Positions 34,797 through 44,490 of a stretch of 64,000 nt of DNA are shown here, in pieces. Source of the stretch: an uncultured Prevotellaceae bacterium (GTDB lineage: Bacteria; Bacteroidota; Bacteroidia; Bacteroidales; Bacteroidaceae). The notes below the pieces were generated by a model. It had not been told where the DNA came from. It searched no databases and saw only the letters and a program-made list of their open reading frames with translations. The position numbers and the translations under genes were made by a program. The stretch lies in NCBI GenBank assembly GCA_900316585.1, contig ONDM01000001.1:124001-188000 (forward strand), in the 5' to 3' direction. Every line of letters begins with the position of its first letter. Within the stretch, counting starts at the first letter, position 1.

Positions 34797-37700
34797 TTAT
34801 GATTTCACTTCAGATGTACCTTGGAACCGCTCGTGCAGTTTTTGGAATACGATAAAGAATGCCGGAACCACAAAGAGTAAAGCAATGGTACCGATACTCA
34901 TACCACCAATTACGCCCAATGCCAGAGCCCTGTTTCCATTGGCACCTGCACCTCCCTCAATTACCAGTGGCACCATACCAATAATCATAGTAGCTACCGT
35001 CATCAAGATAGGACGCAGACGCTCCTTGCAAGCCTCGAAGGCAGCATCAACGATGCTCATGCCCTGGGCACGACGTTCAGAAGCGAACTCCGTAATCAAG
35101 ATAGCAGTCTTGGCAAGCAGACCAATCAACATAATAACGCCCGTCTGCAAATAGATATTGTTGTCCATACCCGGCAGATGAAGCAGCGAACCAAGATAAG
35201 CAAACACAAAAGCACCCATCAAACCGAAAGGCACGCTGAAGAGCACTGCCATCGGCGTGAACCAGGAGTTGTAGAGTGAAGCCAATATAAGATAGATAAG
35301 AATCGCACAAATCAAATAAATGAAAACTGTGTCATTAGAACCCGCAGCTTCTTCCAACTCGCGCGACATACCACTATACTCATAGGTAGCTGTAGAAGGC
35401 ATTGTTTCCCTGAACACCTCTGCTATAGCCTCATGTGCGTCACCCTCTGTATAACCACTGCCAGGAGTAATAAAGCACGTGATGCTCTGGAAAAGGTTGA
35501 AATGTTCAATGTTCGAAGGCCCTACTATTTCCTTCAGACTAACAAACTGCGAAATAGGAGCCATCTTACCACCTCTTACTTTCACGAATATATTGTTCAG
35601 TGCCGACTGGTCCAAACGATATTCCGGTGAAGCACTGGCCATGATTCGGTAAACCTTACCAAACTGGTTGAAGTTGCCGATATACGAACCTCCGCAGTAA
35701 GTACCCAGTGTACTGAGCACATCCCTTGGTGAGATTCCAACCCGACTACACTGTGTTGCATCCACATCCACCTGATATTTCGGATATCGCTCAGAGTAAG
35801 AAGTCCTAGCAGTTCCCACCTCTGGACGCTCTGCCAGCTTAGCCAAGAACTGCTCCGTCTGCTTGGCAAACTCAGACAAGTTGCTGTCTGTAGGATCCTG
35901 CACCACCAGACTCACACCGTTGTTCGAGCCATAACCAGGAACCTGCGGCATCTGGAACGGCAAAACTTGAACGTTCTTAATATCCCTGCACGCATAGTAC
36001 AGACGCCCGATTACCAAGTCAATCATGTGGTTCATTCCCGGACGATCGTCCCAGTTCTTCAGTCGGATGACTAACGTAGCGAAATTGGAACCTTGTCCGC
36101 TCATCATACCATAGCCTGTAGCCACAGCGAAACTCTCCATCTCTGGAATCTCCTTCACCTTTGCCTCCACCTGCTTCACAATCTCATGCGTCTGCTGCAG
36201 CGTGGTACCCTCTGGTGCACGCACCTCGGCTAGGAATACACCTTGGTCTTCCTGTGGTACCAGACCGGAAGGTAGGTTCCTCATGAAAAAGACAAGCAGC
36301 ACGGCAGCCACAGCCAGCAGTGTCCAAGCCAGTGCAGGACGTTTGATAAACTTCTGCACCCCATTGCTATATTTGTTGAAAATGGCGTTGTAGCTAACCT
36401 CATAAGCTCTCTTCGTATAGTAAGAAAGATCCTTGCCCTCCTTTTTGCCTTCAGTTACCCTCAGCATGATGGCACAGAGTGCGGGACAGAGTGTTAAAGC
36501 CGATACACAAGACAGACCAACTGCAGAAGCGATGGTCACACCGAACTGTGTGAAGAACGTACCAGAAGTTCCTGGCATAAAGGTCACAGGAATAAACACT
36601 GCCATAAATACCAGCGTACAGGAAACCACCGCTACCGACACCTCATTCATAGCCTGACGAGTAGCTTCACGTGCATCGCTGAGTCCCCCTTCCATCTTCG
36701 CCATGACAGCTTCCACTACCACAATAGCATCATCTACCACCGTACCGATAGCGAGCACTAGGGCAAAGAGCGTCAGAATATTGAGAGAGAATCCTGCCAA
36801 AGAGACGATGGCAAAAGTACCCAGCAAAGACACGATAATCGAGATAGACGGGATAATAGTTGCCTTGATATTCTGCAGGAAGAAGAAAACTACCAGCACC
36901 ACCAGAATGATGGCAATAATAAGCGTCTCAACCACATTATGAATTGCTGCAAATAGGAAGTCGTCGCTTGTCAGCAACGTCACGAACTCCAGCCCTGCAG
37001 GCATGTTCGGCTTCATATCTTCAAACAACTTGTTGATACGTGCGTTCACCTCCGTGGCATTGGCACCTGGAGACTGGAACACCATGAAGATAGTACCCGG
37101 CATATTGTTGATGTTGGACATGAAACTGTAGCTCACCGCACCAATTTCTACATCAGCCACATCGCTCAGGTGCAACAAGTGTCCACCGTCACTCGTACGC
37201 AGCACAATATCGTTGAACTCTTCTATCGTCTTCAGCGTACCCTTATACTCCATAGAATATTGGTAGGAATTTTCCGACTGTTCACCCAGGGAACCTGCTG
37301 CAGCCACGAAACTCTGTCCACCTATGGCATTGAAAACATCGTTTGGGTCCAGGTCGTATTGTGCCATAACATCCGGTTTCAGCCAGATACGTAAGGCATA
37401 TGTATTACCAAGGCTCATCACATCTCCCACACCCGTGATACGCATCAGACGCGGTTTGATATTGATGTCCACATAGTTCGAGATGAAGTCGTTATCGTAC
37501 TTCCCATCCTTACTTCGCACTGCACCGATTTGCAGGATATTACTCTGCTGCTTCATCACCTGCACACCCACTCTTGTCACATCAGCAGGTAGCAGAGCTG
37601 TGGCACGAGTCACACGGTTCTGAACGTTTACCGCTGCCATGTCAGGGTCAGTACCTTGCTCGAAATAGACCTGAATGTTTACCATACCTGTTGACGTAGC

Positions 37701-37946
37701 CTTTGAAGTCATGTACGTCATGTCAGATACGCCGTTGATAGCCTCCTCTAGTGGTTGGATGACTGATTTCATCACCGTGTTCGGGTCGGCACCGGAGTAA
37801 GTTGTTGTCACCATTACGGTAGGTGGTGCAATGTTCGGGTATTGCTCTATGGGCAATGATTTCATCGAGATGAAGCCCACCAGCGCAATCACGATAGAGA
37901 TGGCACAAGCCATCACATATCTGTTGATAAATATATTGTTCTTCAT
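34797..37946 (-). CDS. RND multidrug efflux pump, HAE1 family (AcrB-like)
   Basis: The start is the ATG at 37946 (MKNNIFINRYVMA), preceded by an in-frame TTG. The 1049-residue protein has the HAE1 layout: N-terminal helix, GADPNTVMKSVIQPLEEAINGV, a first periplasmic loop, the TM4 proton-relay pair Asp405-Asp406 (VLAIGTVVDDAIVVVEAVM), a second large loop from about 560, and TM8-12 ending in QGTSEVKS. It sits in the inner membrane and expels drugs, bile salts or similar compounds using proton flow. The adaptor gene ends 10 bases upstream and the outer-membrane factor starts right after. Confidence 0.95.
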   Translation of the reverse strand: MKNNIFINRYVMACAISIVIALVGFISMKSLPIEQYPNIAPPTVMVTTTYSGADPNTVMKSVIQPLEEAINGVSDMTYMTSKATSTGMVNIQVYFEQGTDPDMAAVNVQNRVTRATALLPADVTRVGVQVMKQQSNILQIGAVRSKDGKYDNDFISNYVDINIKPRLMRITGVGDVMSLGNTYALRIWLKPDVMAQYDLDPNDVFNAIGGQSFVAAAGSLGEQSENSYQYSMEYKGTLKTIEEFNDIVLRTSDGGHLLHLSDVADVEIGAVSYSFMSNINNMPGTIFMVFQSPGANATEVNARINKLFEDMKPNMPAGLEFVTLLTSDDFLFAAIHNVVETLIIAIILVVLVVFFFLQNIKATIIPSISIIVSLLGTFAIVSLAGFSLNILTLFALVLAIGTVVDDAIVVVEAVMAKMEGGLSDAREATRQAMNEVSVAVVSCTLVFMAVFIPVTFMPGTSGTFFTQFGVTIASAVGLSCVSALTLCPALCAIMLRVTEGKKEGKDLSYYTKRAYEVSYNAIFNKYSNGVQKFIKRPALAWTLLAVAAVLLVFFMRNLPSGLVPQEDQGVFLAEVRAPEGTTLQQTHEIVKQVEAKVKEIPEMESFAVATGYGMMSGQGSNFATLVIRLKNWDDRPGMNHMIDLVIGRLYYACRDIKNVQVLPFQMPQVPGYGSNNGVSLVVQDPTDSNLSEFAKQTEQFLAKLAERPEVGTARTSYSERYPKYQVDVDATQCSRVGISPRDVLSTLGTYCGGSYIGNFNQFGKVYRIMASASPEYRLDQSALNNIFVKVRGGKMAPISQFVSLKEIVGPSNIEHFNLFQSITCFITPGSGYTEGDAHEAIAEVFRETMPSTATYEYSGMSRELEEAAGSNDTVFIYLICAILIYLILASLYNSWFTPMAVLFSVPFGLMGAFVFAYLGSLLHLPGMDNNIYLQTGVIMLIGLLAKTAILITEFASERRAQGMSIVDAAFEACKERLRPILMTVATMIIGMVPLVIEGGAGANGNRALALGVIGGMSIGTIALLFVVPAFFIVFQKLHERFQGTSEVKS

Positions 37947-37955
37947 CGCTGTCAA

Positions 37956-39059
37956 TTAAAAGAGCACCCGTTGTCCTTCCACTACATTATTGGCACCGAT
38001 GGTCACAATCTTGTCGCCCACGTTCAAGCCAGTCATCACGATACAGTCCTTGCCGTTGCCTAGATCCTGTGTAGTCACATTCACGGCAGTAGCCGTACTG
38101 TCCTTCTTAACTTTGTACACCAATTGCTTGTCCTGCAACTTTACTACAGAAGCCAATGGAACCACCATCACATCCTTACGGTTGTATGGAATAAGTACCG
38201 AGCCCTGCATACCAGAGAACAACGTCCCGTCAGGGTTTGGGAACGTAGCCTTGCAGGCAATACTACCCGTAGCAGAATTCAGCATACCCGTAGCGCTGCT
38301 GATACGCCCCTTATAGGGAAATTCCGTGCCGTTCTTCATCAAGAATGACACTTCAGGGAAATTATTCAGCTTGTCATCTACCTTCGCACTGTAACCCTCA
38401 GCCACAGCTATTTCCAAAATAGATTCAGGAAGCGAGAACTCCGCATCCATGAATGTGTTGCCGCTCACCATTGTCAACTTCAAGGAAGGAGAAACCTGAT
38501 CACCCGTACGCACTGGAATCTCACCTATGAGTCCCGTCACTGGAGAAGTGATGGTACAAAATCCTAGGTTTACCTTAGCCCTATTTACAGAAGCCCGTGC
38601 CTGCGCCACCGATGCCTTCGCCCGTTTGTAAGAATTCTCCGAGTTGTCCAACATATACCGACTCACGATACTCTTCTCAAACAGATTCTTGTTTGATTCA
38701 TACTCCAACTTAGCAGAGTTCTCAGAAGCTAGGGCAGCCTCCAAGTTGGCCTGTGCAGCCTCCAGTTCAAGTTGTGCGTTTCGAGAATCGATGACAAAGA
38801 GCACCGTACCCTTCTGCACCTGCTGACCTTCGGTTACTGCTATTCGCATCAGCTGACCACTCACCTGCGGGGTTATCGTCACGTCCGACTGTCCCTTTAG
38901 CTTAGCGCTAAAACGCACAGGTGTGGTGATATCCTGCTTTTTCACTGTGATTGTCTCGAACGACGTCTGCACCTCCTTGGGCATATCCATGCTGCACGAA
39001 GATACTATAACTCCCATGCTTAGGAACATTGCCCAGGTTTTAACACTCAACTTTTTCAT
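37956..39059 (-). CDS. RND periplasmic adaptor (membrane fusion protein, AcrA-like)
   Basis: The 367-residue lipoprotein (signal ending VSSC, Cys22) has the MFP order: VRFSAKLKGQSDVTITPQVSGQL (barrel-sandwich half), a helical hairpin at about 95-165 (LEAAQANLEAALASENS, KRAKASVAQARASVNRAKVNL), the second lipoyl half FCTITSPVTGLIGEIPVRTGDQV, and a membrane-proximal end. It links the pump at 34797-37946 with the outer-membrane factor. It starts 28 bases after the stop of the DUF1349 gene, with no promoter apparent between them. Confidence 0.93.
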   Translation of the reverse strand: MKKLSVKTWAMFLSMGVIVSSCSMDMPKEVQTSFETITVKKQDITTPVRFSAKLKGQSDVTITPQVSGQLMRIAVTEGQQVQKGTVLFVIDSRNAQLELEAAQANLEAALASENSAKLEYESNKNLFEKSIVSRYMLDNSENSYKRAKASVAQARASVNRAKVNLGFCTITSPVTGLIGEIPVRTGDQVSPSLKLTMVSGNTFMDAEFSLPESILEIAVAEGYSAKVDDKLNNFPEVSFLMKNGTEFPYKGRISSATGMLNSATGSIACKATFPNPDGTLFSGMQGSVLIPYNRKDVMVVPLASVVKLQDKQLVYKVKKDSTATAVNVTTQDLGNGKDCIVMTGLNVGDKIVTIGANNVVEGQRVLF

Positions 39060-39087
39060 GTATTTATATAATTAAGTAATTGTTTTA

Positions 39088-39705
39088 TCAGTTTCTTGGG
39101 CTAGGAATATGCTTGATGCTGAAGTTCTCAAACTTCGCCTCAAAGCCGTCACCTTGTGGACAAGCACCCATCAGTCCCACCTTGATTGGTGTCTCCTCTG
39201 GCATGTAGCAATCGCGCATCAGCACATACTCTTTGTCGTCGAAGGAATAGAACACCATCACGGCATTTTGTACATGCATCGCCCTAATCCATATGTAAGG
39301 AACGGCACGGTTCGGAGCCATCACAGACCAGTCACTTGGCCCGTGAGTCACCACCACACTCAGTTTAGGTGTCCCATCCACATATTCTATACCAGCCTTG
39401 ACATAGTTCTCCTTGTCAATGTAGAGCATCAGACAGGCCTGATCGTACTGCGTTGTATAATTGCCCGTTATCTTCACCTTTGCCTCAAAACTGCCGCCCC
39501 TTTCCGTATAGAGAAACGGTGCATCACCAATGGTAAATCCATGGGTAACACGCCAATAATCGCTCTTAGGAGTCACTTGCATCGTCAGCACCTTGTTGTT
39601 CACCACCCACTGATCAGGCTCATTGAACCACTGCATACTCTCAAGTTTCTGTGCATGAACAGCTACACAAGCAATCATTGCCAGCAAGAAAAATAGTTTT
39701 TTCAT
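39088..39705 (-). CDS. Exported DUF1349 (concanavalin-like) protein at the head of the RND operon
   Basis: The 205-residue protein has a Sec signal (MKKLFFLLAMIACVAVHAQ) and the DUF1349 pattern: LTMQVTPKSDYWRVTHGFTI, GSFEAKVKITGNYTTQYDQACLMLYID, YVKAGIEYVDGTPKLSVVVT, DWSVM and FKVGLMGACPQG-like end. The family has a beta-jelly-roll fold and is found in bacteria and fungi with no settled function. Its position directly upstream of the RND genes, with the only obvious promoter in front of it, makes it the first gene of that operon. A periplasmic sugar or ligand-binding role is possible. Confidence 0.82.
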   Translation of the reverse strand: MKKLFFLLAMIACVAVHAQKLESMQWFNEPDQWVVNNKVLTMQVTPKSDYWRVTHGFTIGDAPFLYTERGGSFEAKVKITGNYTTQYDQACLMLYIDKENYVKAGIEYVDGTPKLSVVVTHGPSDWSVMAPNRAVPYIWIRAMHVQNAVMVFYSFDDKEYVLMRDCYMPEETPIKVGLMGACPQGDGFEAKFENFSIKHIPSPRN

Positions 39706-39733
39706 AATTAGATAGATTTAAGGTTCATTAAAG

Positions 39734-39741
39734 CAAAGTTA
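39734..39741 (-). promoter_or_regulatory. -7 element of the DUF1349-RND operon
   Basis: On the minus strand TAACTTTG followed by C matches TAnnTTTG, about 29 bases before the ATG at 39705. Confidence 0.5.
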
Positions 39742-39837
39742 GAGAAAATATACCATATCGCCAAGAAAAAGACCTTTTTCCGTAAAAGATATTCCAAAAA
39801 CCGAAAAAATGGAAAATGGTCTATTACGTGAAATCAC

Positions 39838-39845
39838 TAATTTTG
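39838..39845 (+). promoter_or_regulatory. -7 element of the DUF362 gene
   Basis: TAATTTTG followed by C matches TAnnTTTG, 18 bases before the ATG at 39864. It lies roughly 100 bases from the divergent RND operon promoter. Confidence 0.5.
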
Positions 39846-39863
39846 CATCCAAATATAAAAAAC

Positions 39864-40901
39864 ATGTATATGAAGCAGACATTTTTTATTTCTACCCTCC
39901 TGCTGGCGCTTGTATCCTGCGGAAACACTAAGCAGCAGACAGCTCCCGAAGCAGAGACTGATACACTTGTAAATAACAAGGAAGCATCCTTAGTCTATTT
40001 CACCAAGGACATCAGCCCTGAAGGACTGGTGAACATTTACAAGGCATTGGAAGTAACCCCAAGTGGCCGAGTAGCCGTTAAGATCTCCACTGGAGAGTCT
40101 GAAAAATCAAATCACCTACGCCCAGAACTTATCAAAGACCTGGTGCAGCAGGTAAACGGAACACTAGTAGAGTGCAACACAGCCTATGAAGGCTCCCGTT
40201 CCAATACTGCATCGCATCGCGCTGAGATTGCCAAGAGAGGCTATGAGGCCGTAGCACATGTTGACATCATGGACGAAGAAGGTGAAATCCAGATTCCTGT
40301 GAAAGATGACAAGTGGATCAAGTATGACATCGTAGGTTCTCACATCCAGAACTACGACTATATGATAAACCTGGCACACTTCAAGGGCCATGCCATGGGT
40401 GGATTCGGTGGTGTGCTGAAGAACGCTTCCATCGGTGTAGGTTCACAGAACGGTAAGGCATACATCCATTCTGCAGGAAAGACCCAAGACTGGCACCAGA
40501 TGTGGCAGAACCTTCCAGAAGGATGGGCAGAAAGTCCTGAGAACAATACTCCATTCATTGAGTCCATGGCAGCGGCTGCTCAGGCTGTACACGACTATTT
40601 CAAGGGTAAGGAAGGCATCGTTTACATCAGTGTGATGAATAACATCTCCATCGACTGCGACTGCGATGGTAATCCTCACGAGCCAACCATTCAGGACATC
40701 GGTATTGCCGCTTCCTTAGACCCTGTAGCCCTAGACAAGTTCTGTCTGGACCAGGTGATGAACCTCCCACACACTGACGGGAATGACAACCAAGCCCTGC
40801 TGGAACGCATTAACCAGCGACACGGCACACGCATCGTGTTCCGTGCAGAAGAGAATGGGCTGGGAACAACCCAGTATCAGGTAGTGAATATGGATAAATG
40901 A
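39864..40901 (+). CDS. DUF362 domain lipoprotein
   Basis: The start at 39864 (MYMKQTFFIS; Met also at 39870) gives a lipoprotein signal ending LALVSCG. The body matches DUF362: VAVKISTGESEKSNHLRPELI, TLVECNTAYEGSRSNTASH, YDYMINLAHFKGHAMGGFGGVLKNASIGVGSQNGK, ISIDCDCDGNPHEP and DIGIAASLDPVALDKFCLD. The usual DUF362 family often carries ferredoxin-type cysteine motifs; here only the CDCDG cysteines remain, so an iron-sulfur cluster is unlikely as it stands. Function unknown. The gene is monocistronic with its own terminator. Confidence 0.82.
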   Translation: MYMKQTFFISTLLLALVSCGNTKQQTAPEAETDTLVNNKEASLVYFTKDISPEGLVNIYKALEVTPSGRVAVKISTGESEKSNHLRPELIKDLVQQVNGTLVECNTAYEGSRSNTASHRAEIAKRGYEAVAHVDIMDEEGEIQIPVKDDKWIKYDIVGSHIQNYDYMINLAHFKGHAMGGFGGVLKNASIGVGSQNGKAYIHSAGKTQDWHQMWQNLPEGWAESPENNTPFIESMAAAAQAVHDYFKGKEGIVYISVMNNISIDCDCDGNPHEPTIQDIGIAASLDPVALDKFCLDQVMNLPHTDGNDNQALLERINQRHGTRIVFRAEENGLGTTQYQVVNMDK

Positions 40902-40925
40902 GAAAGGGTTCTCAAAAAAGATTAC

Positions 40926-40964
40926 AAATGCAGCCTTGTTTCAACACAGGGCTGCATTTTTTAT
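40926..40964 (+). terminator. Rho-independent terminator
   Basis: AAATGCAGC (40926-40934) pairs with GCTGCATTT (40951-40959), with a following TTTATT. Its GCC(C/T)TGTTTCA loop side recurs at 44500 and 47680. Confidence 0.85.
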
Positions 40965-41009
40965 TCAGATAAAAACAATACAAATCTAATTAGGAATAAC
41001 TATTTTTTA

Positions 41010-41017
41010 TATATTTG
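41010..41017 (+). promoter_or_regulatory. -7 element of the orphan lipoprotein gene
   Basis: TATATTTG followed by C matches TAnnTTTG, 41 bases before the ATG at 41059. Confidence 0.5.
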
Positions 41018-41058
41018 CATCTTAAAATAGACATATAAACTAATTAACTTTAAACACT

Positions 41059-42969
41059 ATGAAAAAAATATTTTACGGAACTATAATGTTAGCCCTGCCC
41101 CTAATGCTTGGACTGGCAGCGTGTGATGATGACACCATCAACATTCCAGTAGAACCCCTGCCCGAATACCCCAGCATAGAAGAACAGCAGGCACAGGACT
41201 GGGTGGTGAGCCAAAAAACAGCTTGTATCTTTCAGGATGCCTCCAGTAATCCAGACCTCATGTTGGCCTTAAACACGCGGTTCCCTAACCAAACAGCTTC
41301 ACCTGCTGATGCCGATGTGATTATCTTCGGCCCTGAATCCAAGATAGACCCAAATGCTTTTGATGCAGCGGTAGGAAAAGGTGCCATTCTGGCCATCGTA
41401 GACCCTATACAAGTCATGGACGAAGAGACAAAGAAGATGTTCGAAGAAGAAATGCCTGGCGTAGACTTCACTCACACCAAACTCTTTGCTTTCAACACAC
41501 AGGGTTACACCTTCAATATGCTAGTGGATGAGGAATTCGATGGGAAATACAATGAAGATATGGTGGTTTCCCCAAAAGAGGACATCGAGAAAAGTGACAA
41601 TTACGGCAAGGAACACCCTGAACGTGAAACAGGCCGCCAGTGGCTTTACGACAACTCCTACGAGCACAACCTCAATTACTTCCATGAGCGTATAGACCCG
41701 TTTGTGGACTTTGTGGATGATGTTTTCGAGAATGAAGTTAACAAAGCAAAGGCTGCCACTCGCGCTACTGGAAGTAAGTATACAAGCGACATTATACAAT
41801 TAAACATTGACGACTGTGCCTTCCATGAATACAACATTCCTATAGCCCTGAACTACATCATCACCCACGATGTCTGGCATTGGCAGTCTATCGCATATAA
41901 TTACAGAAGAGATAAGACCGGAAGCATCAGTGTGCGTGTCTGGACAAATGCTTCTTACATGTTCGGCATCAATGGCAGTGAAAATGCAGGCGACTACTAT
42001 GTGGTGAAAACCGAGCTAATCCATCATGGTAAGTCCCTCTGGCAGGTGTCAAGCGAAAAAGGTGGCTTTTTGAACTCAGGCCGATGCCGTATTTACGCTT
42101 ACTGGCTAGACAACCTGGATGTTCACTATGAACTAGTAGATGCCGTAGGAAAGAGCATCCCTACAAACGACTATAAATACTACAGGACTCCTATTCCTGA
42201 AAATGATATTATATCTAAAGGCTTCGAATGGACACTCAACGGTGTAATGGACAATAATTCCGGTAATAATTCTAACAGCACTTTCGCATTGAATTTAAAC
42301 AGTAACACAGTTTTTGATGCAGGTGGTCTCCAGTACTCTTTCAAATCCGATACTCCTACCCACTCTTACAGTTATTGGGGCAAAGTGAAGATGACCGATG
42401 ACGACTATGAGGACGATGTTGCTACAAACAAGAACTTCCCAGTAGAGACTCATGATGAGACCAGCATAAAAAGTGCATGGACATGGTATGTTCCAAGCAA
42501 TGAGGCACTAGGCGTGGGCGATAAACTTAATGGGGCTTTTGGAATTAAAATATCTGTCAAGCCACGCTACGCCTCTTGGTTTCACTGGCGTGCAGCTTTA
42601 GAGTATGACAGCAACAAACAGACCTACGATGTTCCTTTAAATACTCATATCATTCAAATTGCTCCTCCAAATCGTCAGCCATGGGGAATCCTCTCTTTGG
42701 AGAACAAAAAGCCAGGACACTATATCAAAGACATCCATATACACAAAGAGAAAGATTACAAGGAAAAAGAATATCGTTATCCTGTGTTTACAGACTATGA
42801 AAATGAATACAGAGAAGGTGATAATGCGAGATTCAGCCTTGCCGAGGGCACTTATGTGCTTGTCTTCACTGATTTTGAAAATGGTTACGGTGATTTGGTG
42901 GAAAAAACCATCACTATCAAACAAGGTACCGATGCTTTAAGCACTACCACCATCGTAACCTTGGAATAA
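41059..42969 (+). CDS. Large lipoprotein of unknown family (636 residues)
   Basis: A lipoprotein signal ends at LGLAAC (Cys22), followed by an acidic DDDT that would favour outer-membrane or surface export. Residues 45-150 look like a small alpha/beta domain (ADVIIFGPESKIDP, GKGAILAIVDPIQVMDEE). Residues about 235-545 are beta-rich and contain a Ser/Asn/Gly stretch with alternating polar and hydrophobic residues near 400-430 (NNSGNNSNSTFALNLNS, FDAGGLQYSF), then aromatic-rich strands (SAWTWYVPS, RYASWFHWRAALEYDS). A C-terminal Ig-like strand set follows. I do not recognise it; a membrane-inserting beta-hairpin, as in small pore-forming toxins, is speculative. The acetylesterase gene follows 14 bases later. 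Confidence 0.72.
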   Translation: MKKIFYGTIMLALPLMLGLAACDDDTINIPVEPLPEYPSIEEQQAQDWVVSQKTACIFQDASSNPDLMLALNTRFPNQTASPADADVIIFGPESKIDPNAFDAAVGKGAILAIVDPIQVMDEETKKMFEEEMPGVDFTHTKLFAFNTQGYTFNMLVDEEFDGKYNEDMVVSPKEDIEKSDNYGKEHPERETGRQWLYDNSYEHNLNYFHERIDPFVDFVDDVFENEVNKAKAATRATGSKYTSDIIQLNIDDCAFHEYNIPIALNYIITHDVWHWQSIAYNYRRDKTGSISVRVWTNASYMFGINGSENAGDYYVVKTELIHHGKSLWQVSSEKGGFLNSGRCRIYAYWLDNLDVHYELVDAVGKSIPTNDYKYYRTPIPENDIISKGFEWTLNGVMDNNSGNNSNSTFALNLNSNTVFDAGGLQYSFKSDTPTHSYSYWGKVKMTDDDYEDDVATNKNFPVETHDETSIKSAWTWYVPSNEALGVGDKLNGAFGIKISVKPRYASWFHWRAALEYDSNKQTYDVPLNTHIIQIAPPNRQPWGILSLENKKPGHYIKDIHIHKEKDYKEKEYRYPVFTDYENEYREGDNARFSLAEGTYVLVFTDFENGYGDLVEKTITIKQGTDALSTTTIVTLE

Positions 42970-42983
42970 AATACTTAACCGAC

Positions 42984-44441
42984 ATGAAGCACTTATCTAT
43001 CTTACTTGCTGCACTCCTGTTCACAATGGGAGCATCAGCACAACTTAGACTACCTGCACAGGTATCAGACTATATGGTCCTTCAGCAGCAGACTAAAGCG
43101 AATCTGTGGGGCTGGACTAAATCTGGGAAGACCGTAACAGTAACCACCTCCTGGAGCACTCAGCGCTATACTGCGAAAGCTGGAACAGATGGCCGTTGGC
43201 TGTTGTGCATTGACACCCCGGAAGGAAGTTTTGAAGAAAAACAGCTTACAATTACCGACGGTACAGACACCCGCACCCTGCAGCATGTACTCATAGGTGA
43301 AGTGTGGATGGGCAGCGGACAGAGCAACATGGCCATGCCGATGAAAGGATTCCCCAACTGCCCGGTAGAAGGCAGCTTAGATGAAATCACGAATGCCTAT
43401 GCATGGAAAGGACGCATCCGCATGGCAACCCTACCTACTATCGATGCTTTTGAACCATTGGAGATGACCGACGGTGAATGGAAAGAATGTACTCCAGCCA
43501 CCATGCCTGATTTCAGTGCTACCGCCTATTTCTTTGCTCAGACTCTAACCAAGAACCTTAATGTTCCCGTAGGCATCATCGCCAATGCCTGGGGAGGCAG
43601 TCGTGTAGAAGGTTGGCTTCCAAAGCATATTCTTGAGAGCATCGGCTTCACTCCTACCGATGAAGTCACCATCAAGGAAAAATGGCCCTATCCTATGCAT
43701 CACCCCATGGTGATGAACAACGGCCAGTTCTGGCCCGTACGCGACTATACCATCAAAGGCGTCATATGGTATCAAGGCTGTACCAACGGAACTTTTGCCG
43801 AGACACGCCCTTACTATGCAGAACGCTTGCTGAAAATGGTGAACTACTGGCGTGAGGTAAAGAAACAGCCTAATCTGCCTCTCTACGAGGTTCAGTTGGC
43901 ACAGTTTGCAGAAGGAGGAAATCCGGACAATATAGAATATGCCCTGCTGCGTGAGCAACAATTCAAGGCAGCCCAGGCTGATGAACAGGTATATCTGGCC
44001 ACCTTACACGATATTTATGTACCTTATGAAATTAATCAAGTACACTCCAGCAAGAAAAAGATAGTAGGCCTTCGCCTGGGTTCCATGGCACTGGGCAACA
44101 CATACGGACTGGCAGGTTATCCTAAAGAAGTGCTTACCTACAGCAGCTACAAGGTAGATGGCGATAAGGTATTGCTTACCTTCGACAACTGGGCAGCTGC
44201 CGGAGGCTGGGGCCAGTTGGACGACATCAAAGGCCTGGAAATCTGCGGTTCAGACGGTGTATGGCATCCCGCTAAGGTTCAGGTAGATGGTTATACAAAC
44301 AACATGGCCGTATGGAGTCCTGAAGTGAAAGATCCCGTATCTGTACGTTACGGTTTCCGCAATTTCTCAGAATGTTCCCTAAAAGGAGCCAACGGCTTAG
44401 GCTGTTATCCTTTCCGCACCGACCATGAGGATTTAAAATAA
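42984..44441 (+). CDS. Sialate/sugar O-acetylesterase, SGNH-type
   Basis: The 485-residue protein has a Sec signal ending near ASAQ (residue 20) and the SASA-family pattern: LPAQVSDYMVLQQ, VWMGSGQSNM (nucleophile Ser114), GIIANAWGGSRVEGWL, GVIWYQGCTN and HDIYVPYEINQVHSSKK (Asp343, His354). The block normally written QGExN reads QGCTN here, with Cys266 in place of Glu. Such enzymes remove acetyl groups from sialic acid or plant sugars; with the surrounding hydrolases a plant-glycan role seems likelier. It follows the orphan lipoprotein by 14 bases and is probably co-transcribed with it. Confidence 0.85.
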   Translation: MKHLSILLAALLFTMGASAQLRLPAQVSDYMVLQQQTKANLWGWTKSGKTVTVTTSWSTQRYTAKAGTDGRWLLCIDTPEGSFEEKQLTITDGTDTRTLQHVLIGEVWMGSGQSNMAMPMKGFPNCPVEGSLDEITNAYAWKGRIRMATLPTIDAFEPLEMTDGEWKECTPATMPDFSATAYFFAQTLTKNLNVPVGIIANAWGGSRVEGWLPKHILESIGFTPTDEVTIKEKWPYPMHHPMVMNNGQFWPVRDYTIKGVIWYQGCTNGTFAETRPYYAERLLKMVNYWREVKKQPNLPLYEVQLAQFAEGGNPDNIEYALLREQQFKAAQADEQVYLATLHDIYVPYEINQVHSSKKKIVGLRLGSMALGNTYGLAGYPKEVLTYSSYKVDGDKVLLTFDNWAAAGGWGQLDDIKGLEICGSDGVWHPAKVQVDGYTNNMAVWSPEVKDPVSVRYGFRNFSECSLKGANGLGCYPFRTDHEDLK

Positions 44442-44490
44442 TTTTTATCTCCCTAGCAGTTAGAATAATTATACGCCTGTTTATGTATAA

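Noticed and set aside
39109-39696. Plus-strand ORF of 195 codons
   Set aside because: It is the shadow of the DUF1349 gene on the other strand; it is rich in His and Leu and has no domain or signal.
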